Shown piece after piece: positions 28,603 to 37,679 of a stretch of 64,000 bases of DNA (positions are counted from its first letter, which is position 1; each line of letters begins with the position of its first letter). Made by a program: the position numbers and the translations under genes. The stretch is from Salinisphaera sp052044135 (GTDB lineage: Bacteria > Pseudomonadota > Gammaproteobacteria > Nevskiales > Salinisphaeraceae). The DNA is taken from positions 1-64,000 of the forward strand of contig NZ_JBQDYF010000005.1 of assembly GCF_052044135.1 (NCBI RefSeq), read 5' to 3'. Below the pieces are notes generated by a model, which saw nothing but the letters and a program-made list of their open reading frames with translations, searched no databases and had not been told where the DNA came from.

Positions 28603-30816
28603 TCAGTGGCTGTCCGCCGTCAGATTGTTCTGCAGTATCTTCGGTGTAACGAACACGAGCAGTTCCTGCTTGTTGCGCTGACGCGAATGGTTCTTGAACA
28701 GGGCGCCCAGCAGCGGGACCTTGCTCACGAACGGGACATCGCCCGTGGTGTCGCGATTCGTCTGTTCGAAAATGCCGCCGAGCACCACGGTATCGCCGTT
28801 ATCAACCAGGACCTGGGTGGTGAGGCTTCGGGTGTCGATCGACGGCACCGAGCCGCCCTGGGAGGTCGGGACGTATTTGCCGACCGAATCCTGGGTGACC
28901 TTCAGGTTCATGATGACTTTCTTGTTCGGCGTGATCTTGGGCGTGACATCGAGGCTGAGCACCGCTTTCTTGAACTGGACGCTGGTGCCCTGGTTGCTGC
29001 CCACGGTGCCGGACTGATAAGGGATTTCCTGGCCCTGTTCGATGTTCGCTTCCTGGCCGTCGGCGGTGATGATGCGCGGTGAGGAGATGATCTCGCCGTT
29101 ATCCTCCGACTCCATGGCCGACAGCTGCAGATTGAGGCTGAAAGTATCGGAGATGATGCTGGCCGAGAGGAGGCTCGTGGCACTGGTTGCCGGCAGACTG
29201 ACCGAATAGCCGCCGTTATTGGCACCGTAGGCACTGCTCAACGAGCCAGAACTCTGGGCACTCAGTGCGTTATTGAGCTTGGAGTTGTTGACGCCGGTCT
29301 GGGAAATACCCAGGCTGCGGGTGAAATCGCGGTTGGCGATCACGATGCGTGATTCGATCAGCACCTGGCGCACGGGGATGTCGAGGCGATCGATCAGGCT
29401 GCGGATCTGGTCGAGTTTTTCGCGTGTATCGGTGACCAGCAGACTGTTGGTGCGATCGTCGACCGTGACATGGCCGCGCGGCGAAAGCAGGGACTGGTTG
29501 TTGCCCGAACCGCTGGCGTTAGCCGACGGTGCGGCGTTGCCGCCGCCCGAAGACCCCGTGGCGTGCGGCGCCGCGGTATCGGATTTCAGGATGTTGGCGA
29601 TGTCCGAGGCGCGGGCGTAGTTGATCTGGATGATCTCGGAATGCAGCGGGGCGAGGTTGTTGGTCGCCTCGCGGGCGGCGGCCTTGGCTTTTTCGCGATT
29701 GGCGATCTCGGTCAGCGGCGCGACCGTGATCACATTGTTATTGCGCGTCATGCCCAGGCCCTTGGCATTGAGAATGATATCCAGTGCCTGATCCCAGGGG
29801 ACGTCGTCGAGCTGCAGGGCAATGGTGCCGGATACGCTATCCGAGACCACCATGTTCACGTTGGCCACGTCGGCAATGATCTGCAGCACCGAGCGGATTT
29901 TGATGTTCTGGAACGACAGCGAGATCTTTTTGCCGTTGTACTGTGGGTGGGTCTGCTCGCGCTGTTTCTTCTGGGCGTTGGTGAGCGGCTGCAGTTCGAT
30001 GTAGAGATGATTGCCGGTCTGATAGGCCAGCCGCTGGAATTGCGCGCCCTTGGCCGGGGTGATGACGATGCGCGTGTTGCCGGAGCGCGACATGGCGTCG
30101 ACCGTGCGAACGGGCGTGGCGAAATCGGTGACGTCGAGGCGCCTGGCCAGATGTGCGGGCAGCTGGATACCGCGCAGACGTGCCACGATCTTGCCGTCCT
30201 TTCGCGTGATGTCGACCGGTGCGTTGGTGCCGTTGAGCGTGATCTCGATACGGCCGGCGCCCTGATCGCCGCGCCGGAAGTCGATGTTCTTGATCGCCGA
30301 GGCCGGCCCCGAAGGCGAGCCGGTACCATGCTCGGCGCCCGAGGCACCGGGCGAGGCGGTCTGCGCGGCCGGTGCCTGCGCCGGGCCGCCGAGGTGGACG
30401 ATCAGCTCGTCGCCCTGGCGCTGGATGTGATAGTTGACCATCTGCGTGAGTTCGACCACCACGCGGGTCTTGCCATCGGCGGCCGCGGCGGTGACCGCCT
30501 GGACCGGGCCCTCGGCGATGCGCTGATAGCGTTTGTCGAGCGCGAGTGTGGTATGGGGCAGGTCGATGGATAGACGCGCCGGATTCTCGACCGTGAACAC
30601 TGACGGCGCCGGCGCCGGCCCGGACAGCTTGAAGCGAAGGCTGACCTGATCGCCGCTGCCGGCCGCGGTACTGATCGATTGCAGCGCGAGCGACCCGGCT
30701 GCGGGGGCGGCCATGGCGCCGACGGGCGCCAGCAGCGCCAGGCACGCGGCGACCAGCAGGGCGAGCAGCAGGGCGAGCACTGGCAGGGGGCGGGATCGGT
30801 GGGTCATTGGCTTCAT
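28603..30816 (-). CDS. pilQ: Type IV pilus outer-membrane secretin PilQ
   Basis: This 737-aa precursor has a signal sequence (VLALLLALLVAACLALLAPVGAMA), two AMIN-type peptidoglycan-binding regions (about 40-300), a secretin/TonB short N-terminal domain (KISLSFQNIKIRSVLQIIADVANVN), an N1-type domain with a Ser/Asn/Gly-rich loop near 430-455, and the C-terminal secretin domain (VPFVSKVPLLGALFKNHSRQRNKQELLVFVTPKIL). ATG 30816 lies 23 bp after pilP. It forms the gated pore through which the pilus exits. It is the last gene of pilMNOPQ. Confidence 0.95.
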   Translation of the reverse strand: MKPMTHRSRPLPVLALLLALLVAACLALLAPVGAMAAPAAGSLALQSISTAAGSGDQVSLRFKLSGPAPAPSVFTVENPARLSIDLPHTTLALDKRYQRIAEGPVQAVTAAAADGKTRVVVELTQMVNYHIQRQGDELIVHLGGPAQAPAAQTASPGASGAEHGTGSPSGPASAIKNIDFRRGDQGAGRIEITLNGTNAPVDITRKDGKIVARLRGIQLPAHLARRLDVTDFATPVRTVDAMSRSGNTRIVITPAKGAQFQRLAYQTGNHLYIELQPLTNAQKKQREQTHPQYNGKKISLSFQNIKIRSVLQIIADVANVNMVVSDSVSGTIALQLDDVPWDQALDIILNAKGLGMTRNNNVITVAPLTEIANREKAKAAAREATNNLAPLHSEIIQINYARASDIANILKSDTAAPHATGSSGGGNAAPSANASGSGNNQSLLSPRGHVTVDDRTNSLLVTDTREKLDQIRSLIDRLDIPVRQVLIESRIVIANRDFTRSLGISQTGVNNSKLNNALSAQSSGSLSSAYGANNGGYSVSLPATSATSLLSASIISDTFSLNLQLSAMESEDNGEIISSPRIITADGQEANIEQGQEIPYQSGTVGSNQGTSVQFKKAVLSLDVTPKITPNKKVIMNLKVTQDSVGKYVPTSQGGSVPSIDTRSLTTQVLVDNGDTVVLGGIFEQTNRDTTGDVPFVSKVPLLGALFKNHSRQRNKQELLVFVTPKILQNNLTADSH

Positions 30817-30838
30817 GGCTGGTCGAAATCCCCAGGAT

Positions 30839-31369
30839 TCATTGCTGCGGCGGCGCGAGCGTCGCGCCTTGCTTGGTGTAGCCGCCGTTGCCGTCGGGCA
30901 CGATCTCGGTGAGCGTGACGCCCGCCGGACTGATCGTGTCGACCCGGCCGTAGTGGCGTCCCATGTGGTCGCCGGGGGCGACACGATGCACCACTTGGTC
31001 GGGGGCGGCGATCAGGGCGTAGGTCACGCCGTTGCTGGTGATGGTGCCCACCATGCGCAGGGCATCCAGTGGGAACTGTTCGAGCGGATCAAGCGGCCGG
31101 TCGAGATTCGGGCGCACGCCATTATTGTTGGCGGGCGCGTGGTTGTTCGGCGCGGCGAACGGTGACCGGCGACCTGCCGGTTTATAGGTGTAGGGCTTGT
31201 AGCTGGCTATTTTCGGCATGGGCTTGACCGGCGGCGCCGGTCGCGCCTTGATGCGGGCAACGAAGCTGGCCAGGTCGTCCGTGTTCGATCCACAGGCGCC
31301 CAGCACGGCGCACAGGCCGATGACCCCGGCCCAGCGTGCGGCGCGATGCATGGATCGAAACCCCGTCAC
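30839..31369 (-). CDS. pilP: Type IV pilus assembly lipoprotein PilP
   Basis: This 176-aa lipoprotein has a signal peptide ending in the lipobox LGAC with Cys26. A Pro-rich linker is followed by the beta-sandwich PilP domain (RPLDPLEQFPLDALRMVGTI and HRVAPGDHMGRHYGRV). The start is GTG 31369, overlapping the pilO stop; ATG 31351 is also possible and would still leave a signal peptide. It links the PilMNO inner-membrane platform to PilQ. Confidence 0.93.
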   Translation of the reverse strand: MTGFRSMHRAARWAGVIGLCAVLGACGSNTDDLASFVARIKARPAPPVKPMPKIASYKPYTYKPAGRRSPFAAPNNHAPANNNGVRPNLDRPLDPLEQFPLDALRMVGTITSNGVTYALIAAPDQVVHRVAPGDHMGRHYGRVDTISPAGVTLTEIVPDGNGGYTKQGATLAPPQQ

Positions 31370-32037
31370 GACTTGCCCTTCCCGTCTTTGCCGTGAGCCT
31401 GCGTGCCGGTAGTGTCGCCGAGATAGCGATAAGTGCTGGCGGTCAGGCTCATGCGCAGCGGGCCCTTGCCCTGCTCACTCTGCGCGGCCTGTCCGCTGCT
31501 CTTGCCGACCGGCCGGATGTGCACGTTGCTGATGGTCACGATACGCGGCAGCGCGGCGACATCGGAGACGAACGTGGCGAAATGGTGGAAGTCGCCGGTG
31601 ACGATCAGGTCGTTCGGCAGTACGGCGTAGAAATCCTTGGTCACTTCGGGTTCGGGCTTGAACAATTCCTCGTCGAGGCCGTTGGCCGAGCGGGTCTGTG
31701 AGACGTCGCGCAGCAGGCTTGGTACCTCGGTCTTGCTTGGCAGCTGGGCCAGCAGATTGCCGAACTCGGTCTGCATGGTGGCCAGCTGATCACGATAGGC
31801 CCCGAGGTTGGCCACCATCGCCTGCTTGACACGGAACGATTCCTTGAGCTGGCGTTCCTGGTGCCGGGCATCGGCCAGCGCATCGCGCTTGGGCAGCACG
31901 AAGTACCAGGCCGCGATCAGCATGATCACGAGCGAGACCGCGGAGATTGCCAGGCCATAGGCCCAGGTCGGCCAGCTGCCGATATTGTTCTGGTCGAGGC
32001 TGCGCAGCTCGTCGATGTATTCGCGAAGCGGCCTCAT
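31366..32037 (-). CDS. pilO: Type IV pilus alignment protein PilO
   Basis: This 223-aa inner-membrane protein has a short cytoplasmic N-terminus (RPLREYIDELRSLDQNNIGSW), one transmembrane helix (ISAVSLVIMLIAAWYFVL), a coiled-coil stretch around 50-95 (QERQLKESFRVKQ) and a ferredoxin-like periplasmic domain (FYAVLPNDLIVTGDFHHFATFVSDVAALPRIVTI). It overlaps pilN by 4 bp and pilP by the GTGA junction. It partners PilN in the alignment subcomplex. Confidence 0.94.
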   Translation of the reverse strand: MRPLREYIDELRSLDQNNIGSWPTWAYGLAISAVSLVIMLIAAWYFVLPKRDALADARHQERQLKESFRVKQAMVANLGAYRDQLATMQTEFGNLLAQLPSKTEVPSLLRDVSQTRSANGLDEELFKPEPEVTKDFYAVLPNDLIVTGDFHHFATFVSDVAALPRIVTISNVHIRPVGKSSGQAAQSEQGKGPLRMSLTASTYRYLGDTTGTQAHGKDGKGKS

Positions 32038-32654
32038 GAGGCATGCCCGCTGCCGGCGGCGTCGCCCGACGTGGCGTTCTGCGTCTGATCGGGCGAGGTG
32101 CTATCGACCTTGAGCGTGAAATCCGCCCGGCGCTTGCCGTGGCTGTCATCGCGCTTGATCACGATCAGCCGGGGATTGGTGAACCAGGGCGAATTGTCCA
32201 GGTTGGTCATGTACTCCGACACGCGCGCGTTGGATTCGGCCACGCCGTCGAGCGTGGTGGTCGCGCCCTTCTCGTCCAGCCCGGTCAGATAGACGCCATC
32301 GGGAATGGTCGCGGTCAGTTGATCGAAGTAGTGGACGATGGCCGAGCGCGAGCGCTGCAACTCGCCGATCACCTGCATGCGGTTGATCAGGTCCTCGCGG
32401 GTCTTTTTCAGTTCGCGGATCTCGGCGAGCTGCTTGTCGGCGGTCGCGATCTGTTGCTGCAGATAGTGGTCGCGCGCCTGCTGCGCATCGATCAGATGGT
32501 CGTAGTAGAGCACCGGCAATATCCCGACCACGATGACGGTGGCCACGGCGGCGCCCACGAGCTGCGCGATGAAGCGCTTGCGCTTGTATTCGCGCTGCTC
32601 GGCCCGCCAGTCCAGCAGATTGATGCGTACAGCCAGGGTCTGCGGATGGCTCAT
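32034..32654 (-). CDS. pilN: Type IV pilus assembly protein PilN
   Basis: This 206-aa protein begins with a cytoplasmic segment containing INLLDWR, the PilM-binding motif of PilN. It is followed by one membrane helix (VGAAVATVIVVGILPVLYY), a coiled coil (QARDHYLQQQIATADKQLAEI) and a periplasmic ferredoxin-like domain (IPDGVYLTGLDEKGATTTLDG). It overlaps pilM and pilO by 4 bp on each side. Confidence 0.95.
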   Translation of the reverse strand: MSHPQTLAVRINLLDWRAEQREYKRKRFIAQLVGAAVATVIVVGILPVLYYDHLIDAQQARDHYLQQQIATADKQLAEIRELKKTREDLINRMQVIGELQRSRSAIVHYFDQLTATIPDGVYLTGLDEKGATTTLDGVAESNARVSEYMTNLDNSPWFTNPRLIVIKRDDSHGKRRADFTLKVDSTSPDQTQNATSGDAAGSGHAS

Positions 32655-33730
32655 ACGGCACCTCGCAGAGCCAGCCCGGCAGCGACCATCAGGCTCGGGG
32701 CGTCGGTATCGACGTGATTGCGGCGCGCCGCCGCGCTCGCCAGCATGCCGTCGAGCGGATTGCCCAGGCTCACGGGCCAGGGCAACAATTGCACCAGCGC
32801 GTCGTGCAGGCCGGGGTAGAGCGTGGGCGCGCCGACCAGAACGACGTGATCAATCGGTTCGTCGCCCCCGCTGGAGGCGGACTGGTAGAAGGTCAGCGTG
32901 CGGTCGATGTGCACCGCCAGCTGTTCGGCGAATTCACGCACGTTCTCGGCGATATCCGGTGCGTTGATCCGGCCGGTACGCAGCTGGGCTCGCAGGGCAT
33001 CGAAGTCCGGCGTTTCGTAGCGTTCCATCAGGGCGGCGTCGAGCGCGGCCCCGCCAAAACCGATTTCGCGAGCGTACAGGCTAAGGCCTTGGTGCTGGAT
33101 GGTCAGGCGTGTGGTATCGGGCCCGATGTCGAACACGGCCACGCTGTCGGCATCCGACACACCCGCGATCCGGCGCAACAGCAGCGTGCAGGCATTCTGC
33201 AGCGCGTATTCCTCGACATCCACGAGCTGCACCCGCATGTGAGCCATCTCGATCGCGGCGGTGCGCATCTCGATATTGTCGCGCCGGCAGGCGACCAGCA
33301 GCACACGGTTGAACTGGGCGTTATCCGGATCGGGCTCGAGCACCTGGAAATCCAGATTCACCTCTTCGATGGGGTGCGGGATATGGTGCTCCGCGTCGAA
33401 GTGGATCTGTTGTTCCATCTCGGCGTCGTCGATGCTGGCCGGCATCAGAATGGTCTTGCTGATCACCGATGGCCCGGACACCGCGATCGCCGCATCGCGC
33501 GTCCGGCTGCCGCTGCGCTCGAGGGCACGCAGGGTCGCGCGTGCGACGGCTTCGGCGTCGAGGATCTGGAAGTTGCGGATCGCCCCTTCAGGCATCGCCT
33601 CGCTGGCATAGGCCAATACCCGGAACTCGTCGCCGGTGCGATCCAGCTCGAGCAGCTTGACCCGCGTGGCGCTGATATCGACCCCCATCAGCCCGCGGCG
33701 GCGCCGTATTGGATTCGTCAATCTCCCCAT
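32651..33730 (-). CDS. pilM: Type IV pilus assembly ATPase-like protein PilM
   Basis: This 359-aa cytoplasmic actin-like protein has GVDISATRVKLLEL (phosphate 1), AIAVSGPSVISKTI, VAVFDIGPDTTRLTI (phosphate 2) and VVLVGAPTLYPGLHDAL (adenosine motif). It recruits PilN and lies at the head of pilMNOPQ, divergent from mrcA. The N-terminus carries a short basic tail (LTNPIRRRRG) before the fold. Confidence 0.95.
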   Translation of the reverse strand: MGRLTNPIRRRRGLMGVDISATRVKLLELDRTGDEFRVLAYASEAMPEGAIRNFQILDAEAVARATLRALERSGSRTRDAAIAVSGPSVISKTILMPASIDDAEMEQQIHFDAEHHIPHPIEEVNLDFQVLEPDPDNAQFNRVLLVACRRDNIEMRTAAIEMAHMRVQLVDVEEYALQNACTLLLRRIAGVSDADSVAVFDIGPDTTRLTIQHQGLSLYAREIGFGGAALDAALMERYETPDFDALRAQLRTGRINAPDIAENVREFAEQLAVHIDRTLTFYQSASSGGDEPIDHVVLVGAPTLYPGLHDALVQLLPWPVSLGNPLDGMLASAAARRNHVDTDAPSLMVAAGLALRGAV

Positions 33731-34098
33731 GTGCCGCTTTCCCTGCCGGCCGCGTTCCTGGCGTGACGCATACCGAGATTACCCCCGCGGCCACTATACC
33801 CGACCGGCACGGACTGACAACGTTGAAAATATGATAAAGCGTTGAATCGCCGAAAAATGCCGACGAACGGCGCGTCATGGCGTGTCGAAATTTCTTACGG
33901 AATGCGCGTGGCGCTCGCCTGATGGGTGCGACCGATGCCTGGGCGCGGCGCCGGCTCGCGGGGTGGCGTCAGCCGTGGCCGCCGGATACCGTGCGCCAGA
34001 GTGTCGGGTTCGGCGGTCGCTGTGTGCGACAGCCGTCGCGTCCGGCCGGTATGATGCGCAGTTCGATGTGCTGGAAGTGCCCGTAGGTTGGCGACTCG
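33731..34098. other. Divergent pilM / mrcA intergenic region
   Basis: These 368 bp must contain both promoters. An AT-richer patch lies at 33815-33860. I found no convincing sigma-70 pair, small gene or structured RNA. Confidence 0.5.
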
Positions 34099-36486
34099 AT
34101 GAAGAAAAGATCACGCGGCGTCCGCGTCGTCATAGTGCTGCTGGCCGGGCTGCTGTCGGCGATTACGCTGGCGGTCTGTGTGGTTGCGGGGGTGTATCTG
34201 TATTTCGGCCCGCAGCTGCCCGATGCCGGTGATATCGGCCAGGCCCAGTTCAATGAGCCGCTACGGGTCTATACCGCCGACCACAAACTGATTGGCGAAT
34301 ACGGCACCGAGCGCCGCAAGCCGGTGACCTACGACCAGATCCCCAGCCAGCAGGTGAACGCCTTCGTCGCCGCCGAGGACGATCGCTTCTGGCAACACCC
34401 GGGGATCGACTATCAGGGCATGATGCGCGCGGTGATCCATCTGATCACGACCGGCCGCAAGACCCAGGGCGGCTCGACCATCACCATGCAGCTCGCCCGC
34501 AATCTGTATCTTTCCGATGCCAAGACCTACACCCGTAAGATCAAGGAGATGATTCTGGCGTTGCGGATCGAGTCGAAGCTGACCAAGAAGCAGATCATGG
34601 AGTTGTATCTCAACAAGATCTATCTCGGCGAGCGCGCTTACGGCATTGGCGCGGCGGCACAGGTTTACTACAACAAGCCGCTGGACAAGCTCAATCTGTC
34701 GCAGCAGGCCATGTTGGCCGGTCTGCCGAAAGCGCCCTCGGCGTTCAACCCGATTGCCAATCCCAAGCGGGCCAAGGAGCGCCGCGATTATGTCCTGCGG
34801 CGTATGCACGCCCTCGGTTTCATCGATGCCGCGGCCTGGAAGCGGGCCCGGAATGCACCGGTCACCGCCGGCGAAGGCAGCGGTGAGAAGAACCCGATGC
34901 GCTACGAGGCGCGCTACGTGGCCGAGATGGTGCGCCAGGACATGGTGGCGCGCTACGGCGACAAGGCCTACACCGGCGGCTACAGCGTGACCACGACCAT
35001 CCGCAGCAAGCGCCAGCAGGCGGCCGACCACGCCTTGCGCAAGGATCTGCTGGCCTACGATGCGCGTCATGCCTGGCACGGCCCGGAAAAGACGCTGGAT
35101 GCTTCCACCGTGGATGATCCGAAAGCACTGCAGGATGCGCTCGACAATATGGTCACGCGCGGCGGGCTGATTCCGGCGGTGGTCCTGTCCACCGACGGCC
35201 AGCGGATCCGCCTGATCACCGACCAGTACGGCAAGGTCAGCATCGGCGCCGACCAGATTCCGTGGCTGCATGGGCACAAGGCCGCGAGTACGCTGGTCAA
35301 AAAAGGCGATGTGGTGCGTCTGGCGTATACCGGCTCGAAGGATAAGGACAAGCAGTGGACGCTGGCCGAGATTCCCAACGTCCAGGGCGCCCTGGTGGCG
35401 ATGAACCCCCACACCGGTGGTGTCGAGGCGCTGGTCGGTGGCTTCGACTTCGGGCTGTCGAAATTCAATCGCGCGGTGCAGGCGCGGCGCCAGCCGGGCT
35501 CGTCGTTCAAGCCGTTCCTGTATTCCGCCGCGCTGGCCAACGGTTTTACCGCGGCGACGATCGTCAACGATGCGCCCGTGGTGTATCAGGGCTCGGGGGT
35601 CGATGACTCGTGGCGCCCGAACAACTACTCCAAGACGATTCACGGGCCCACACGGCTCCGCGAAGGTCTGGTGCATTCGCTGAACCTGGTCTCGATCCGC
35701 GTGCTGCGCCGCATCGGCGTGAGCACGGCCATCGACTACATCAGCAAGTTCGGCCTGCCGGCCGACCAGATGCCGCACAACCTGTCGCTCGCGCTCGGCA
35801 GCGCGACCTTCTCGCCGCTGCAGATGGCCGGCGGTTTCTCGGTGTTCGCCAACGAGGGCTTCCGGGTCAAGCCGCACTACATCAGCCAGATCACCGACGG
35901 GCGGGGCCAGGTCGTCTTCCAGGCCAAGCCGAAGGTCGCCTGCGACAGTGTCGACCATTGCCCGGCGCTGGATCAGACCACCGGGGCCGATGACGCATCG
36001 CGGCTGGCGCCGCGGGTCATCCCGGCCGACAACGCCTATATCATCGGCGACATGATGCGGGACGTGATCCGGCACGGCACCGGTCGCGGCGCGCTCAAGC
36101 TCGGCCGCAAGGACCTCTCCGGCAAGACCGGCACCACCAACAAGCAGATCGATGCCTGGTTCTCGGGCTTCAATGCCAATCTCGTGACCGTGACCTGGGT
36201 CGGCTTCGACAAGCTCACGCCGATGGGCCATGCCGAAACCGGGGCGCACGCGGCGCTGCCGATGTGGACCGATTTCATGGGCACGGTGCTGGCGGGCAAG
36301 CCCGAGGCGATCCCGCCCAGGCCCGACGATATTGAAACCGTGCAGATCAATCCCCAGACCGGCCAGCGCGCACTCAACGGCGGCGGCATTCCGGAGATCT
36401 TCCGCAAGGGCCACGCACCGACCGTGGAGGAGGCCCGTCATTCGGGCAAGCACGATTCGAGCAACGAAGTTCAGCAGCTGTTCTGA
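34099..36486 (+). CDS. mrcA: Penicillin-binding protein 1A (bifunctional class A PBP)
   Basis: This 795-aa inner-membrane enzyme polymerises and cross-links peptidoglycan. One membrane helix (10-36) is followed by the GT51 transglycosylase with catalytic Glu93 in AAEDDRFWQHPGID and QGGSTITMQLARN, an OB-like insert, and the transpeptidase with S468-S-F-K471, S527-x-N529 and KTGT at 676-679. The convergent partners are pilus genes, as in pseudomonads where ponA adjoins pilM. Length is typical. Confidence 0.96.
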   Translation: MKKRSRGVRVVIVLLAGLLSAITLAVCVVAGVYLYFGPQLPDAGDIGQAQFNEPLRVYTADHKLIGEYGTERRKPVTYDQIPSQQVNAFVAAEDDRFWQHPGIDYQGMMRAVIHLITTGRKTQGGSTITMQLARNLYLSDAKTYTRKIKEMILALRIESKLTKKQIMELYLNKIYLGERAYGIGAAAQVYYNKPLDKLNLSQQAMLAGLPKAPSAFNPIANPKRAKERRDYVLRRMHALGFIDAAAWKRARNAPVTAGEGSGEKNPMRYEARYVAEMVRQDMVARYGDKAYTGGYSVTTTIRSKRQQAADHALRKDLLAYDARHAWHGPEKTLDASTVDDPKALQDALDNMVTRGGLIPAVVLSTDGQRIRLITDQYGKVSIGADQIPWLHGHKAASTLVKKGDVVRLAYTGSKDKDKQWTLAEIPNVQGALVAMNPHTGGVEALVGGFDFGLSKFNRAVQARRQPGSSFKPFLYSAALANGFTAATIVNDAPVVYQGSGVDDSWRPNNYSKTIHGPTRLREGLVHSLNLVSIRVLRRIGVSTAIDYISKFGLPADQMPHNLSLALGSATFSPLQMAGGFSVFANEGFRVKPHYISQITDGRGQVVFQAKPKVACDSVDHCPALDQTTGADDASRLAPRVIPADNAYIIGDMMRDVIRHGTGRGALKLGRKDLSGKTGTTNKQIDAWFSGFNANLVTVTWVGFDKLTPMGHAETGAHAALPMWTDFMGTVLAGKPEAIPPRPDDIETVQINPQTGQRALNGGGIPEIFRKGHAPTVEEARHSGKHDSSNEVQQLF

Positions 36487-36487
36487 T

Positions 36488-36526
36488 CGAAGACGGCGAC
36501 CCTATCGAGCGATGTCGCCGCCTTCG
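36488..36526 (+). terminator. Stem-loop after mrcA
   Basis: CGAAGACGGCGAC (36488-36500) pairs with GTCGCCGCCTTCG (36514-36526) with one A-C mismatch, directly after the mrcA stop. There is no T run, so it may protect the 3' end or help Rho. The next gene starts 21 bp later. Confidence 0.45.
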
Positions 36527-36547
36527 TCGATTCATTTGGAGGCGATC

Positions 36548-37180
36548 ATGGCCAGTGCCCGCAAGCAAGCCGCGCAGCGTCAGCAGTTGGCGCAGGTGGC
36601 CGCCCGTCTGATGGCCGAACAGGGCATTCGCGACTTCCGCGTCGCCAAGCACAAGGCGGCCCATCAGATGGGGATCGACGTTCGCCAGTCGATTCTGCCC
36701 AAGAACAGCGAGATCGAGGCCGCGCTGGCCGAGCATCAGCGCCTGTTCTCCGCCGAGGACCAGCCCGCCGAGCTGGCCGACATGCGGCGCGCGGCGTTGT
36801 CGGCCATGCGGCTTCTGGCCGATTTCAAGCCGCGACTGGTGGGCGATGTCTTGTCCGGGCTGGCAAACGCCCATTCGGACATCCAGCTGCATGTTTTCGC
36901 CGAACATTCGGAAAGCTTCGACCTGTTTCTGCAAGGGCGGGGCATTCCCTTCGAGATCGCCGAACGTCGTTATCGGTTCGCCGAGGGGCATCGGTTCTAC
37001 CCGGCATTCCGCTTCGTTGCCGGCGAGCACCGCTTCGAGGCCACGCTGTTTTCCGCTACCGAGATTCGCGAGGCCCCGAGAAGCCTGGTCGACGGCGCGC
37101 CGATGGATCGGGCCAATGTCAACCGTCTGATCGAATTGATCGACCAGGCCGAGTTCGAGCGACGCCTCGCCAGTCTCTAA
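36548..37180 (+). CDS. Conserved protein of unknown function
   Basis: This 210-aa cytoplasmic protein starts at ATG 36548 behind a clear GGAGG (5 nt spacing); the frame is open upstream but that part is the mrcA shadow. The N-terminus (RLMAEQGIRDFRVAKHKAAHQMGID) is helical and conserved, to my recollection, in gammaproteobacterial proteins of similar length. Residues 60-110 are helical, and the C-terminal half (HVFAEHSESFDLFLQGRGIPFEIAERRYRF) has alternating strands and helices. No catalytic motif is obvious. Possibly cotranscribed with mrcA. I give no function. Confidence 0.7.
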   Translation: MASARKQAAQRQQLAQVAARLMAEQGIRDFRVAKHKAAHQMGIDVRQSILPKNSEIEAALAEHQRLFSAEDQPAELADMRRAALSAMRLLADFKPRLVGDVLSGLANAHSDIQLHVFAEHSESFDLFLQGRGIPFEIAERRYRFAEGHRFYPAFRFVAGEHRFEATLFSATEIREAPRSLVDGAPMDRANVNRLIELIDQAEFERRLASL

Positions 37181-37540
37181 CCCGACGCGCTCATTGGCCG
37201 GACATGATGGCCTGTGAAGCAATAAACAATGTAATCGTCGGCGAGTGACGGTCGCATGCACCGTCCGGTGGCGCACCCGGCCGTAGACACACAGCCGGCG
37301 CGGCATGGATAGGCCGTTATCGGCGTTTTGACGGCCAGGCGCCCCCTCCACGAATCGAGGCAAGGCACGATTGTTTGATTCTGTCGGCGGCGGCTGCGGG
37401 ATCCCGTTCCACGGCTTGAATGGGGTCGAGTAGCCGCGCCCTGTGTCCCGGCCGCGGAGCCGTTGCCTGCTCTGCAGACATCACCCCCTGACGGCTTCTC
37501 CGGAATGGCCGGCCATGCCAGCGGACTGCGCTTCGACAAA

Positions 37541-37551
37541 GTGCATGCAAT
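37541..37551. promoter_or_regulatory. Candidate GntR operator, distal copy (GTGCATGCAAT)
   Basis: Exact copy of the 11-mer at 37638-37648, contains the palindrome TGCATGCA. It lies 129 bp upstream of the GntR start. GntR/FCD proteins commonly bind such short palindromes. Inference only. Confidence 0.3.
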
Positions 37552-37637
37552 CTGGCGGCGCCCCAATTCGGCGCAAATGCCGCAAGATTGGCGGTTTTAT
37601 CGTCCCTGTGACCGTTATCAGCCGTGTGGCACGCCGT

Positions 37638-37648
37638 GTGCATGCAAT
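37638..37648. promoter_or_regulatory. Candidate GntR operator, proximal copy (GTGCATGCAAT)
   Basis: Second exact copy of the 11-mer, 31 bp before the GntR start codon, in an AT-richer patch where a promoter is expected. Its position suits autoregulation. Confidence 0.35.
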
Positions 37649-37679
37649 TCAGCACGATTGAATTTGCGCCTCTTGCCCC

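Larger units (their letters stand above)
37181..37679. other. Intergenic region before the island's GntR gene, no gene seen
   Basis: Nearly 500 bp. The only structure I found is a pair of direct 11-mers (listed separately). I looked here for a guanidine-I (ykkC) riboswitch because of the downstream genes and saw none of its conserved blocks. Confidence 0.5.

Noticed and set aside
34261..36453. Open frame of 730 codons on the minus strand
   Set aside because: Antisense shadow of mrcA, no recognisable motif.
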